This document shows, piece after piece, positions 16,469 through 24,290 of a DNA stretch of 63,151 bases. Position 1 is the stretch's first letter; every line of letters starts with the position of its first letter. Origin of the DNA: Pseudomonas viridiflava (GTDB lineage Bacteria > Pseudomonadota > Gammaproteobacteria > Pseudomonadales > Pseudomonadaceae); NCBI RefSeq assembly GCF_900602065.1, contig NZ_UWFN01000245.1:1-63151 (forward strand), in the 5' to 3' direction. Made by a program: the position numbers and the translations under genes. The notes under the pieces were generated by a model. The model did not search any database. It worked only from the letters and a program-made list of their open reading frames with translations, and had not been told where the DNA came from.

Positions 16469-16926
16469 AGATTGATCAAGCGCTTGATCGCATACATCAA
16501 GAACAGAACGAGCAGAATCTTCGTGACATCAACCAAAGCCCGGAATGCAATCGGCCACCATTCATGAGGCTCGATCGCCTCCTGATAAGCGTATGAGTCG
16601 GTCGAGGCTCCGGTTTTCTGGAATTCGTGCTCTCTTGCGCGACCCCAATACATGAACGCGAAGATAAGCCCGATGACGCCCAGCCCACCGATTTGGTCTT
16701 CCGGCGAGGCCTCCAGCGGCGGTCCCCAGAGATAGCTTGCACCCGCTATTACCCAAATCAGCATTCCCAACCAGATCAGGGTTTTGCGTGCTCGCACAGA
16801 TGCCTTGAGGTTTGTTCGCACGCTGAACGGGCAAAACTTTCCGTCGCGCTGAAGTCGGTCTTCAAGCGAGACGATGTAGCCCGAGGCAAAGGCGAGAAAA
16901 CCAATGAAAACTAATACAACGGCCAT
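16465..16926 (-). CDS. Predicted inner-membrane protein of unknown function
   Basis: 153 residues from the ATG at 16926; a TTG six codons upstream is less likely. It has about four hydrophobic segments: AVVLVFIGFLAFASGYIV near the start, LIWLGMLIWVIAGASYLW, GGLGVIGLIFAFMYW and a C-terminal ILLVLFLMYAIKRL. The loops are charged (LEDRLQRDGKFCPFSVRTNLKASVRARK). I do not recognise a family. It is convergent with the P-loop gene, touching by four bases. No other partner is evident. Confidence 0.6.
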   Translation of the reverse strand: MAVVLVFIGFLAFASGYIVSLEDRLQRDGKFCPFSVRTNLKASVRARKTLIWLGMLIWVIAGASYLWGPPLEASPEDQIGGLGVIGLIFAFMYWGRAREHEFQKTGASTDSYAYQEAIEPHEWWPIAFRALVDVTKILLVLFLMYAIKRLINL

Positions 16927-17332
16927 CGGGTCTGGCTGCCTCAACTGATTAAACGAAGGTGGGGTCCACAGAATGTCCGCAGGTCGGGCATTTACTTGAG
17001 TAATTTGCGGTTATTCAGCGGGTGGGATCAAGCCCGCGTTGCCGGGTCCTTATCACACAAAATTTAGCTATCTGATGGAGTACTTTTCGCCTGTAGGAGC
17101 GCGCTTGCTACGCGACAACGCAGCGTCGAAGACGGGACGGCCACTCTTGCACAGCAAAAATGGGGGGCAGGTCTGATCCAGGCTTATCAATTAAGCAATT
17201 TCACCCAGTATCAACATCGGTTTTAACAGCGGTTGCGCGAGGCAAACCCCGCACCTATCATTCGCCCCGTCGCTGCATATCAGCGACCGGGTTTGGCGAT
17301 CCGATTTGTGCGCGCAACAGCTCCAGAGCTAG
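16927..17332. other. Intergenic region with a REP half-element
   Basis: No gene can be supported in these 400 bases. A single REP arm, CTGTAGGAGCGCGCTTGCTA.., is at about 17091-17116 with no partner arm. An open frame from 17233 runs across the adjacent RNA-like leader, but I regard it as non-coding. Confidence 0.5.
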
Positions 17333-17491
17333 GTTGCCCATTTTTTGTGGGCAACGTTATGGCAGCTGTGCGTGGGAGACCTTCGGGTCTGCCGGGTGCG
17401 TGCGACCGGTTCGCCAACCTGCGTACAGCTGTCACCCAAGCTTGTTTGGCGACAAGACGGCGGCAGCTCCAATAGATCTGGAGTTATTCGC
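17333..17491 (+). promoter_or_regulatory. Candidate structured RNA leader of the DUF6124 gene
   Basis: Several helices can be drawn by eye on the plus strand. (1) GTTGCCCA 17333-17340 with TGGGCAAC 17348-17355. (2) A long closing stem, GGCAGCTGTGCGTGG at about 17361-17375, with the CCTGCGTACAGCTGTC segment at about 17418-17433. (3) Inside it, AGACC-TTCG-GGTCT, a stem with a stable UUCG tetraloop. (4) CTTGT-TTGGCG-ACAAG at about 17440-17456. (5) CTCC 17467-17470 facing GGAG 17480-17483, the ribosome-binding site of the next gene. From memory, very similar sequence precedes DUF6124/DUF3077 genes in other Pseudomonas. Function is inferred. Confidence 0.55.
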
Positions 17492-17755
17492 ATGACACAA
17501 AATATCCCGCTGTCCCAATTTCCCAATAATGTCCTTTCGATAAACCCTGAAGCCCCGATGGCCGACCTGCACCTGTGCGCCACGCAACGCCTGCGCGCAG
17601 TCAAAAATCTGATGAGCTGCTTGGCCAGCACCACGACCAAAGACACCGATGAAAACCAGTTGGCTCACGTCGCTGAGGCTGCTTTTCTGTTGCTGCAAGA
17701 CAGCTGTGATGTGCTGGAGTTGATGGAAGTCAGGCTGAATAAACTGAGCGCCTGA
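17492..17755 (+). CDS. DUF6124-family small protein
   Basis: 87 residues from the ATG at 17492, with GGAG eight bases upstream. It is soluble and mostly helical: an N-terminal tail (SQFPNNVLSINPEAP), then DLHLCATQRLRAVKNLMSCLAS and ENQLAHVAEAAFLLLQDSCDVLELMEVRL. The family is a Pseudomonas-specific set of small proteins present in several copies per genome and without assigned function. The ribosome-binding site is placed so that it can pair with CTCC just upstream, so expression may depend on leader folding. Confidence 0.75.
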   Translation: MTQNIPLSQFPNNVLSINPEAPMADLHLCATQRLRAVKNLMSCLASTTTKDTDENQLAHVAEAAFLLLQDSCDVLELMEVRLNKLSA

Positions 17756-17952
17756 TAGAGCCCAACGCTTGTCTGCGATTCAGGTTCCTAGGGCATCAGG
17801 TATATCGAATGACCGTGATCGCGGGCAAGCACCGCTCTCCTGAAATTATATTTTTCAGATAGTTAGATTGTTTTTAAACCCAGAAACCTCCATTGCCTTC
17901 GATTTTGATCTACGCCTCAGCGCCCAGCGGTGCGCACTTGCGCATCAATAGT

Positions 17953-17971
17953 ATGACAAACTAATCGTCAT
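17953..17971. promoter_or_regulatory. Short inverted repeat before parDE, possible operator
   Basis: ATGAC (17953-17957) and GTCAT (17967-17971) are inverted around nine bases, 26 bases before the ParD start. ParD ribbon-helix-helix repressors bind short inverted sites in this position. The arms are only five bases, so this is tentative. Confidence 0.3.
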
Positions 17972-17996
17972 CTATAACCGAACCAAGGGAATCGCT

Positions 17997-18242
17997 ATGG
18001 GAACCGTACGCAAAACCATCACTGTGACCGACCAGCAAGATACTTGGATCAAATCGCAGATTGAGGCAGGCCGCTACACAAATGACAGCGAATATATCCG
18101 CGATTTGATTCGGCGCGAGCAGGAGCGCAGTGCTGAGATTGAGGGGATCCGCCTTGCACTTATCGAAGGCGAATCGAGCGGCGAAGCGCGTCCATTCAGT
18201 GCTGATGAATTCAAGCAGAGAATGTTGAGAGCGCATGACTGA
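17997..18242 (+). CDS. parD: ParD-type antitoxin (ribbon-helix-helix)
   Basis: 81 residues. The N-terminal half is a ribbon-helix-helix DNA-binding fold (TVRKTITVTDQQDTWIKSQIEAGRYTNDSEYIRDLIRREQER). The C-terminal tail (EGESSGEARPFSADEFKQRML) is the disordered toxin-wrapping segment of the CC2985/ParD family. It neutralises the ParE toxin encoded next and represses the shared promoter. AAGGGA lies six bases before the ATG. It overlaps parE by eight bases. Confidence 0.92.
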   Translation: MGTVRKTITVTDQQDTWIKSQIEAGRYTNDSEYIRDLIRREQERSAEIEGIRLALIEGESSGEARPFSADEFKQRMLRAHD

Positions 18243-18525
18243 ATACCGTCTTACGCCTGCTGCTGAGCGCGATCTGGAAGCCATCTGGATTCATACGTTT
18301 CAAGAATGGAACACGGCACAGGCCAATCGTTACATAGACCTAATAACAACGGCTTTCGCAGAGCTGGCTCAGTCACCGAAAACTGCACCGGCCTGCGACT
18401 ATATTCGATCAGGCTACCGCCGCCGCACCGTCGAGCGGCATGTAATCTACTTCCGAATCTCAGCATATGGGATTACGGTCATTCGTATTTTGCATGACCG
18501 GATGGATGCACCGCGTTACGTGTAA
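18235..18525 (+). CDS. parE: ParE-type toxin
   Basis: 96 residues of the RelE/ParE superfamily: YRLTPAAERDLEAIWIHTFQEWNTAQANRYIDLI, then a central FAELAQSPKTAPACDYIRSGYRRRTVERHVIYFRI and the terminal VIRILHDRMDAPRYV, the ParE hallmark. ParE toxins act on DNA gyrase. It begins inside the antitoxin gene (overlap 18235-18242, ATGACTGA), so translation is coupled. The module lies directly before the iron-regulated FecI/FecR genes, but this is probably coincidence. Confidence 0.92.
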   Translation: MTEYRLTPAAERDLEAIWIHTFQEWNTAQANRYIDLITTAFAELAQSPKTAPACDYIRSGYRRRTVERHVIYFRISAYGITVIRILHDRMDAPRYV

Positions 18526-18568
18526 GAGTGATAGCCAGAAATCAGCAAAAGAAACCCTAACCCGCATC

Positions 18569-18587
18569 GAATGAGAAGTATTATCAT
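18569..18587. promoter_or_regulatory. Probable Fur box upstream of the FecI-like sigma factor gene
   Basis: GAATGAGAAGTATTATCATG reads on the other strand CATGATAATACTTCTCATTC, a good match to Fur sites of the form GATAATnATTCTCATT. It lies about 38 bases before the sigma factor start at 18624. Fur repression of FecI-type genes under iron sufficiency is established in Pseudomonas. Confidence 0.65.
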
Positions 18588-18623
18588 GCGCGACTTTCTT
18601 TAGTCCCTCTGGATATCGCGCTG

Positions 18624-19133
18624 ATGGCTTCATCCTCTTCTACTCATCACGTTGTGGGCGAGCTCTACGCTCAGCACCATGGTTGGGTGGTACAGCTGCT
18701 GCGGCGCAAGCTGGGTGGGCAGGATTTGGCTCTGGATCTGGCGCAGGATACTTTTGTGCGGATTCTGAGCAGTGGCAGCGTGCCGATTTTCCGCGAGCCT
18801 CGGGCTTATCTGACGACGGTTGCCAGCCGTTTATGCGGGCAGTATTTCCGTCGGCAGGCACTGGAGCGAGCTTACGAGCAATCGCTGACAATCCTTGAGC
18901 CGGAACACATGCCCTCGCCGGAAACCCGTTTGCTGGTGCTTGAAGCGCTGGATGCTGTCGGGCAGGTACTGGATGGACTCGGCATGAAGGTGCGCGAGAT
19001 TTTCCTGCTCTCGCAGCTCGACGGGCTGACTTATCCACAGATCGCTGAGCGCATGGACTTGAGCGTGAACGTGGTGCAAAAGGCCATGCTCAAAGCCTAT
19101 CGGCATTGCTATCTTGCGGTGTACGGTCAATGA
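18624..19133 (+). CDS. FecI-like ECF sigma factor (iron starvation sigma factor)
   Basis: 169 residues. Region 2 (about 10-80) includes LYAQHHGWVVQLLRRKLGGQDLALDLAQDTFVRIL and PRAYLTTVASRLCGQYFRRQALERAYE; region 4 (about 108-160) includes KVREIFLLSQLDGLTYPQIAERMDLSVNVVQK. It recruits RNA polymerase to the adjacent TonB receptor promoter when the receptor signals bound ferric siderophore. The stop overlaps the FecR start (ATGA). A probable Fur box precedes the gene. It belongs to the FecI group rather than the pyoverdine-synthesis PvdS type. Confidence 0.92.
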   Translation: MASSSSTHHVVGELYAQHHGWVVQLLRRKLGGQDLALDLAQDTFVRILSSGSVPIFREPRAYLTTVASRLCGQYFRRQALERAYEQSLTILEPEHMPSPETRLLVLEALDAVGQVLDGLGMKVREIFLLSQLDGLTYPQIAERMDLSVNVVQKAMLKAYRHCYLAVYGQ

Positions 19134-20098
19134 GTCGTGGCCAGGCTGCTCGTGATCAGTCAGTGGACGAAAGCGTGCTGGACCAGGCGTTGAACTGGAT
19201 GGTTACGCTGCAATCGGGTACCAGTGGTGTCGCCGAACAGCGCGCCTGTCAGCAGTGGCGCAATGAAAACCCTCAGCATGAATTAGCCTGGCAGCGACTG
19301 GTCGGGCTTGGTCGCGATATGCGCAACGGTACTCATGCGGTGTCGGCGTCCAATGCCCGGCAACTGTTGAACGCACGCAGTACAAGCTCGCGTCGCACCT
19401 TGCTTAAAGGCTTTGTCGGCCTGGGTGTTGCGACATGTCTTGGCTTGAGCGTGCGCGAGCGGGCGTTGCTGCCGGAGTTGTTCAGCGACTATCACACCGC
19501 TACCGGCGAGCGGCGGCAACTGCGGCTGGCTAACGCGGTTGAGCTGCAGCTGGATACGCGCACGGCGGTGGATATTCGTGGCGCAGACATGACGCTAAAC
19601 CTCGGCAGGCTGTTATTGAATACCGGTACCAGCGACATGACGGCCATCAAGACGGCCAATGGCTGGGTGCGGCCGGCAGCGTTGTCGCGGTTGATCATCA
19701 GCCAGGATCTGCCACGTCGACCGGGAACCGAAGTGCAAATACTTGCGGGCAGTGCGTCGGTCGAGCCGCTGCATGGCGTCGGCACCCGGCTCAACGGCGG
19801 TCAGCAACTCACCTTCGACAGTGTCCGCAACGGGCAGCTGAACAACGTGCCGTCAAGCGCCGAAGCATGGGCTAAAGGGCTGCTGATTGCCGAGCGTATG
19901 CCACTGGGGGAGGTGATTGAGCAACTCGATCGCTACCGGCGCGGCGTGTTGCGTTGTGATCCCGCGGTTGCCGGTTTGCAGGTATCGGGCTCGTTCTCAC
20001 TGGATCACCCGGACGCCAGCCTGGATCTGTTGGCCAAGGTGCTGCCTTTGCGTGTGCAAAGGGTGTTTGGTTACCTGGTCACCGTCGTTGCGGCCTAG
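19130..20098 (+). CDS. FecR-like anti-sigma / sigma regulator
   Basis: 322 residues from the ATG at 19130. An N-terminal cytoplasmic anti-sigma segment (LDQALNWMVTLQSGTSGVAEQRACQQWRNENPQHELAWQRL) is followed by one membrane helix near residues 87-105 (LLKGFVGLGVATCLGLSV). The periplasmic FecR domain has the family patterns YHTATGERRQLRLANAVELQLDTRTAVD, and a C-terminal STN-like end (VSGSFSLDHPDASLDLLAKVLPL). It transmits the signal from the TonB receptor's STN domain to the sigma factor. It overlaps the sigma gene by four bases. Confidence 0.9.
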   Translation: MSRGQAARDQSVDESVLDQALNWMVTLQSGTSGVAEQRACQQWRNENPQHELAWQRLVGLGRDMRNGTHAVSASNARQLLNARSTSSRRTLLKGFVGLGVATCLGLSVRERALLPELFSDYHTATGERRQLRLANAVELQLDTRTAVDIRGADMTLNLGRLLLNTGTSDMTAIKTANGWVRPAALSRLIISQDLPRRPGTEVQILAGSASVEPLHGVGTRLNGGQQLTFDSVRNGQLNNVPSSAEAWAKGLLIAERMPLGEVIEQLDRYRRGVLRCDPAVAGLQVSGSFSLDHPDASLDLLAKVLPLRVQRVFGYLVTVVAA

Positions 20099-20206
20099 CC
20101 TCGGATTATTTTTTTGCGAGTGCGGCAGTATTTCTCATCTCAAGCATCAAGACAGGTAAGACGCTGAAAAAGCGGCTACCCAACCCTTCTCGACAGGAGA
20201 GTCTTC

Positions 20207-22633
20207 ATGCTCAGCCGCGTCACTCCGCTTGCCTGTGCATTGCGCACCGTCATCTTAGGTTTATCAGTAGCGACCGCTAGCCATGGCGCCTTGGCGGCCA
20301 ATACGGTAGCTGCCCAAGAGCACGCTCAACGCCAGGCCTATAACATCTCTGCCGATAGTCTTGACCGCGTGCTGGGCACTTTCGGGCAACAGGCGGGCGT
20401 GATGATCGGTATTGATTCTGCGCTGGCGGCAGGCGTGCAGAGTGGGGGCCTGAAGGGCGACTTCTCTGTCAACGAAGGCCTTGAGCTGCTGTTGAGTCCT
20501 TTGAACTTGCAGGCTGAGGCTGTATCGGGCGGCTATCGCGTGGTTCCCAGGCCGGTATCCGGGAGTGGGATGATGGAGCTGCAAGCAACTCAGGTCAGCG
20601 CCAATCAGTTGGGTACGGTCACCGAAGGTTCGGGTTCATACACGCCTGGGACTATCGCGACGGCGACCCGCATGGTGCTGACCCCACGGGAAACGCCGCA
20701 ATCGATCTCGGTGGTGACTCGTCAGACAATGGACGACTTCGCTCTGAACTCCATCGACGACGTCATGCGTCATACGCCAGGCATCACCGTATCGACCTAT
20801 GACACTGAGCGGACCAACTATTTCGCCCGCGGCTTTGCTATCCAGAACTTCCAGTACGATGGCGTTCCCACTGCGCGTAATGACGGTTATGCGGCCGGGC
20901 AAACCCTGAGCGACATGGCAATCTACGACCGCGTCGAAGTGCTCAAGGGCACCACAGGGTTGATGACCGGCGCGGGTGGGCCGGGCGGTACGATCAACCT
21001 GATTCGCAAGAAGCCGACGGCGGATTTCAAAGGGCATGTGGACCTAGGGGCCGGGTCCTGGGACAACTACCGTTCGGAGCTTGATGTCAGTGGCCCACTG
21101 ACCGAGAGCGGTAATGTGCGTGGACGCGCAGTGACGGTCTATCAGGACAAGCATTCGTTCATGGACCACTACGAGCGCAAGACCAATGTCTATTACGGCA
21201 TTCTTGAGTTCGATCTCTCGCCCGACACGCTTCTGACCGTCGGTGCCGACTATCAAAACAATGATCCCAAAGGCTCTAGCTGGTCAGGTAGTCGTTCCCT
21301 GTTCGACGGGCAGGGCAACAACATCAGCTTTGATCGCTCTTACAACAACGGGCCGAAGTGGAGTGGGTGGCAGCAATACAGTCGCAGTCTGTTTGCCACG
21401 CTGGAACATACTCTGGATAACGGCTGGATTGCCAAGGCCAACTACAGCAACCAATTGAACGGGTATGACGCTCCATTGGGTTATTCAGCTCCTCTGCGCA
21501 ACAGCACCGACAGGGCGGCAGTCTATGCCGCCAAGTACTCGGGTCGGACCATCAGCAACAACGGCGACTTTTATCTCTCAGGCCCTTTCAGTTTGGGCGG
21601 ACGTGAGCATGAACTGGTCCTGGGGTCGTCGATTTCGCGTACCCATTGGAAAGGCGATGATTACTACAGCGCGAAGTATCGAGACAGCAACAACTTTGAT
21701 CTCTATGGCTGGGACGGTGACAGTCTGGAGCCGGATTGGGGTCCGGTGACCAAGAAAGACGACATCACACGCCAGGCTGCGGTGTACTTTTCAACACGGC
21801 TTAGCCTCACTGAAGACCTGTCCCTGTTGCTCGGCTCACGATTGACTGACTACCGACTGACCGGCACCAACGACTCGAAGGAGACCGGCAAGGTCATCCC
21901 CTATGTTGGCGTTGTGTATGACCTTAACGACAACTTCTCGGCTTACGCCAGCTACACCGAAATCTTCATGCCGCAACAGCTACGCCCTGATCGAACCAAC
22001 AAAATGGTTGAGCCTGATGAGGGCAAGAACTACGAATTGGGGCTAAAGGGAGAGTTCTACGACGGACGCTTGAACGCAAGCCTCGCGTACTTCGAGATTC
22101 ACGAGACGAACCGAGCGGAAGAAGACACCGAGTTCAACAACAATATTCCGGTGGGCTCGCTGGTGGACTGGGCCTATATGGGCATCAAGGCCAAGACCAA
22201 AGGTTACGAAGCCGAGATTTCCGGCGAGCTGGCACCCGGCTGGCAGTTACAGGCGGGCTACACCCATAAGGTGATCCGCGATGAAAACGGCAAGAAGCTT
22301 TCAACCTGGGAGCCTGAAGATCAGCTCAATTTCTACACCAGCTACAAGCTTACAGGCAGCCTCGACAAACTCACGCTCGGCGGTGGCGCTCGCTGGCAAG
22401 GCAAAGGCTGGCAGGATGTGGATAACGGCAGGGGAGTCAACCGAGAGTTTTCCCAGGACCCCTACTGGCTGGTCGATCTGATGGCGCGCTATCAGATCAG
22501 CAAAAACCTGTCCGCTTCGGTGAACCTGAACAATGCGTTTGATAAGAAGTACTTCACCAACATCGGCTTCTACCGATCTTCGTACTACGGCGATCCGCGT
22601 AACGTAATGGTGTCGACGCGCTGGGATTTCTGA
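20207..22633 (+). CDS. TonB-dependent siderophore transducer with STN domain (FpvA/FiuA-like)
   Basis: 808 residues. A signal peptide ends near ..HGALA. The STN signalling domain (about 45-120) reads YNISADSLDRVLGTFGQQAGVMIGIDSALAAGV and LELLLSPLNLQAEAVSGGYRV. The plug follows, with TPRETPQSISVVTRQTM and YDRVEVLKGTTGLMTGAGGPGGTINLIRKKP, then a 22-strand barrel ending RNVMVSTRWDF. It both imports a ferric siderophore and signals through FecR to FecI. GGAGAG lies five bases before the ATG. The ligand is not predictable. The 108-base gap after fecR probably holds the sigma-dependent promoter. Confidence 0.92.
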   Translation: MLSRVTPLACALRTVILGLSVATASHGALAANTVAAQEHAQRQAYNISADSLDRVLGTFGQQAGVMIGIDSALAAGVQSGGLKGDFSVNEGLELLLSPLNLQAEAVSGGYRVVPRPVSGSGMMELQATQVSANQLGTVTEGSGSYTPGTIATATRMVLTPRETPQSISVVTRQTMDDFALNSIDDVMRHTPGITVSTYDTERTNYFARGFAIQNFQYDGVPTARNDGYAAGQTLSDMAIYDRVEVLKGTTGLMTGAGGPGGTINLIRKKPTADFKGHVDLGAGSWDNYRSELDVSGPLTESGNVRGRAVTVYQDKHSFMDHYERKTNVYYGILEFDLSPDTLLTVGADYQNNDPKGSSWSGSRSLFDGQGNNISFDRSYNNGPKWSGWQQYSRSLFATLEHTLDNGWIAKANYSNQLNGYDAPLGYSAPLRNSTDRAAVYAAKYSGRTISNNGDFYLSGPFSLGGREHELVLGSSISRTHWKGDDYYSAKYRDSNNFDLYGWDGDSLEPDWGPVTKKDDITRQAAVYFSTRLSLTEDLSLLLGSRLTDYRLTGTNDSKETGKVIPYVGVVYDLNDNFSAYASYTEIFMPQQLRPDRTNKMVEPDEGKNYELGLKGEFYDGRLNASLAYFEIHETNRAEEDTEFNNNIPVGSLVDWAYMGIKAKTKGYEAEISGELAPGWQLQAGYTHKVIRDENGKKLSTWEPEDQLNFYTSYKLTGSLDKLTLGGGARWQGKGWQDVDNGRGVNREFSQDPYWLVDLMARYQISKNLSASVNLNNAFDKKYFTNIGFYRSSYYGDPRNVMVSTRWDF

Positions 22634-22641
22634 AGCGCTAG

Positions 22642-23271
22642 TTATGTTTCTTGAAGGCCGCCTTTTCGGCGGCTTTTCGAGACCGTCGCGTTGTATGCAC
22701 CGGTATCGCTGTCCTTCAATGGGCGTGCACTCTCAGCGTCACTGCGAGCAGGGTAATAGCCAGACGTCTTCTTGGTTGAAGGAGCGTTTCTGGTTTGAGC
22801 TACTTTTGCCGGGGCGGCAGATATGAAAGCGCCCGGCTCCATTGCAAACCTTTCTGCCAGCGCGTACGCCATCTTGTGACTAATAGGGCGGTCACCGCCA
22901 AGCACCTTGGATACCGCCGTTTTATCACCTATCTCAGGAAGATCCGAACCGGTGAGCCCGAGCGTTTCCATCAGATCCTTGATCAGTTGTATGGGGGTGC
23001 AAGTCGCTTCGAACGCGGCATTCGATTCGCGAAACTGCTCAGAATCACGCTGATAGGCCAGAATTTCGTCCTCAAGCTCGACGAGGATTTTCTCCTCGAC
23101 ATTGCTCAGTACGCGCCCATCGGTGAGCTCATCAAGCAGATAGGTCGCACGCGCATAGTCGGCAGGAGTCTTGATGCCGTGCACAAACTCACCGCGCAGG
23201 CGCTCCAGTACCGCGTATAACTCGCCAAGCGTTGCTGCTACGGTTTGAAAGTTGGCTCGCGCTGCGCTCAT
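22642..23271 (-). CDS. higA: HigA-type antitoxin with long C-terminal tail
   Basis: 209 residues, long for the family. An N-terminal helical domain (about 1-90: TPADYARATYLLDELTDG, VEEKILVELEDEILAY) precedes a helix-turn-helix (about 105-150: LGLTGSDLPEIGDKTAVSKVLGGDRPISHKMAYALAERF). A basic, low-complexity tail of about 55 residues ends SKSRRKGGLQET. It neutralises HigB and autorepresses. Its start overlaps the toxin stop by four bases. The last codons run through the terminator hairpin of the convergent TonB receptor gene, so KSRRKGG is encoded by the stem-loop. Confidence 0.85.
   Translation of the reverse strand: MSAARANFQTVAATLGELYAVLERLRGEFVHGIKTPADYARATYLLDELTDGRVLSNVEEKILVELEDEILAYQRDSEQFRESNAAFEATCTPIQLIKDLMETLGLTGSDLPEIGDKTAVSKVLGGDRPISHKMAYALAERFAMEPGAFISAAPAKVAQTRNAPSTKKTSGYYPARSDAESARPLKDSDTGAYNATVSKSRRKGGLQET
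22654..22677 (+). terminator. Terminator of the STN-TonB receptor gene, inside the higA 3' end
   Basis: GCCGCC-TTTTC-GGCGGC followed by TTTT, 20 bases after the receptor stop at 22633. It is wholly contained in the convergent higA coding sequence. Confidence 0.82.
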
Positions 23272-23600
23272 CGTTTTACCCCTTTGTTTCTTGCGTACCA
23301 GACGTTTGCAACGTCGTAATCAGCGTGCGTGTAGATGTGTTTGACATAGAATTTCTGCCGGGTGTAGTTGATGCCACCTATCACCCTGAGATTGTTGCCA
23401 CCTACGTCAATCAAGACCCAACTCATCGCGGCTCTCGGCTTGAACAAATCGACACCATGCGTACCGAACAGCTTTTGCAAGTCCGCGAATTCTTTAGGGC
23501 GGGCCATTCTCAAAAGGCGCAGGCACCGTTCAAGGCCTGCCTTGTCGGTCGGATATAAGATCGCAGCGTCGTCAAAACGTGATGGCTTGAGTATATCCAT
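23268..23600 (-). CDS. higB: HigB-type mRNA interferase toxin
   Basis: 110 residues matching the HigB_toxin family of RelE-like ribosome-dependent nucleases. The pattern ends RAAMSWVLIDVGGNNLRVIGGINYTRQKFYVKHIYTHADYD, with the terminal H-x-D-YD segment typical of this group. The toxin is the first gene, as in other higBA loci, and its stop overlaps the antitoxin start by four bases. Upstream, GTTGT-N7-ACAAC at 23634-23650 includes a TTGTCA hexamer on the minus strand and could be promoter plus operator. Confidence 0.88.
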   Translation of the reverse strand: MDILKPSRFDDAAILYPTDKAGLERCLRLLRMARPKEFADLQKLFGTHGVDLFKPRAAMSWVLIDVGGNNLRVIGGINYTRQKFYVKHIYTHADYDVANVWYARNKGVKR

Positions 23601-23633
23601 GGGCTTCCCTGTCGATGGGTCGATGCTACTCTA

Positions 23634-23650
23634 GTTGTGTTTTTGACAAC
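23634..23650 (-). promoter_or_regulatory. Possible higBA promoter/operator
   Basis: GTTGT (23634-23638) and ACAAC (23646-23650) form an inverted repeat 34 bases upstream of higB. On the minus strand the same bases give TTGTCA, a good -35 hexamer. No clear -10 follows at 16-18 bases, so the call is tentative. Confidence 0.3.
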
Positions 23651-23860
23651 CGCTGTTCGTCGGTGAGACATGAGGCATGTTCAACTGAAAATAGCTAACG
23701 CGATGCATATGCCCGCGAGCCCTTAAAAAGCGTCATCAGCCCGGGCGCCGCACGTGCGAGCACCGCTCAATAGTTTTAGAGGAAAACGGATCGGTAGGGA
23801 GGGGGCATTTGGATACGTTATGTATCGGCTTGCTGGGATGTGTGACGAGTAAACCCCAGA

Positions 23861-23895
23861 AACAAGAAAGCCCGCACTAGGCGGGCTTCTTGTTG
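23861..23895. terminator. Bidirectional stem-loop downstream of tRNA-Met
   Basis: AACAAGAAAGCCCGC-ACTA-GGCGGGCTTCTTGTT, a stem of about 15 pairs with one bulge, flanked by A and T runs. It is 37 bases after the 3' end of the minus-strand tRNA. A second inverted repeat, GCTTCATGA / TCATGAAGC, lies between them. The remaining bases 23651-23860 show no gene. Confidence 0.85.
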
Positions 23896-23931
23896 CTTCA
23901 TGAGCATCGATGATGTCATGAAGCAGGTACT

Positions 23932-24008
23932 TGGTGGCTACACAGGGACTTGAACCCCGGACCCCAGCATTATGAATGCTATGCTCTAACCAACTGAGCT
24001 ATGTAGCC
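23932..24008 (-). tRNA. tRNA-Met (CAT anticodon, elongator type)
   Basis: 77 bases on the minus strand: GGCTACATAGCTCAGTTGG.. to ..TGTGTAGCC-ACCA. The acceptor stem GGCTACA/TGTAGCC pairs fully, and the T-arm reads GGGGTTCAAGTCCC. The anticodon stem GCATT-CATAA-TGC carries CAT. CCA is encoded. The acceptor starts with a G-C pair, which fits elongator rather than initiator tRNA. A lysidine-type tRNA-Ile2 also has CAT, but the body matches elongator tRNA-Met. Confidence 0.95.
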
Positions 24009-24077
24009 AAGTGGCGCGCATTATTCGCGGATAAGGGATATGTGTCAACCCTTGTTCTGAAAAATTTATGCGTGTGA

Positions 24078-24290
24078 TCAAGCGGTTAGGGTTTCATCCC
24101 CGTCATTCAAGGCCGAAGCCGGTTTACCGTTAGCAAAAAAGATCCTGGAGCAAGCCATCGTCCAGCCATTCTTCATGCCTTCTCGGTGCACGTTTAGCCA
24201 GACCTTAATGTTTTCGCTGACTTTTGCGGGAGGCGACGTCCTGTTCGAGGTCCAGGCATTCCGTTCCGCATCAAGGTCTTTAAAGAGCAT
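24078..24290 (-). CDS. Possible small hypothetical protein
   Basis: 70 codons reading MLFKDLDAERNAWTS..., balanced in composition (KVSENIKVWLNVHREGMKNGWTMACSRIFFANG) and without a recognised family. There is no strong ribosome-binding site of its own. A 15-codon frame (24327 to 24280) with a strong GGAGGAGA site overlaps its first 11 bases in another frame, which could supply coupled translation or mark a frameshift. The surrounding 600 bases contain nothing else I can support. Confidence 0.3.
   Translation of the reverse strand: MLFKDLDAERNAWTSNRTSPPAKVSENIKVWLNVHREGMKNGWTMACSRIFFANGKPASALNDGDETLTA

Noticed and set aside
17233..17475. Ash-like open frame over the DUF6124 leader
   Set aside because: Starts from TTG without a ribosome-binding site, and its sequence is better explained by RNA helices; kept only as a clue in the leader finding.
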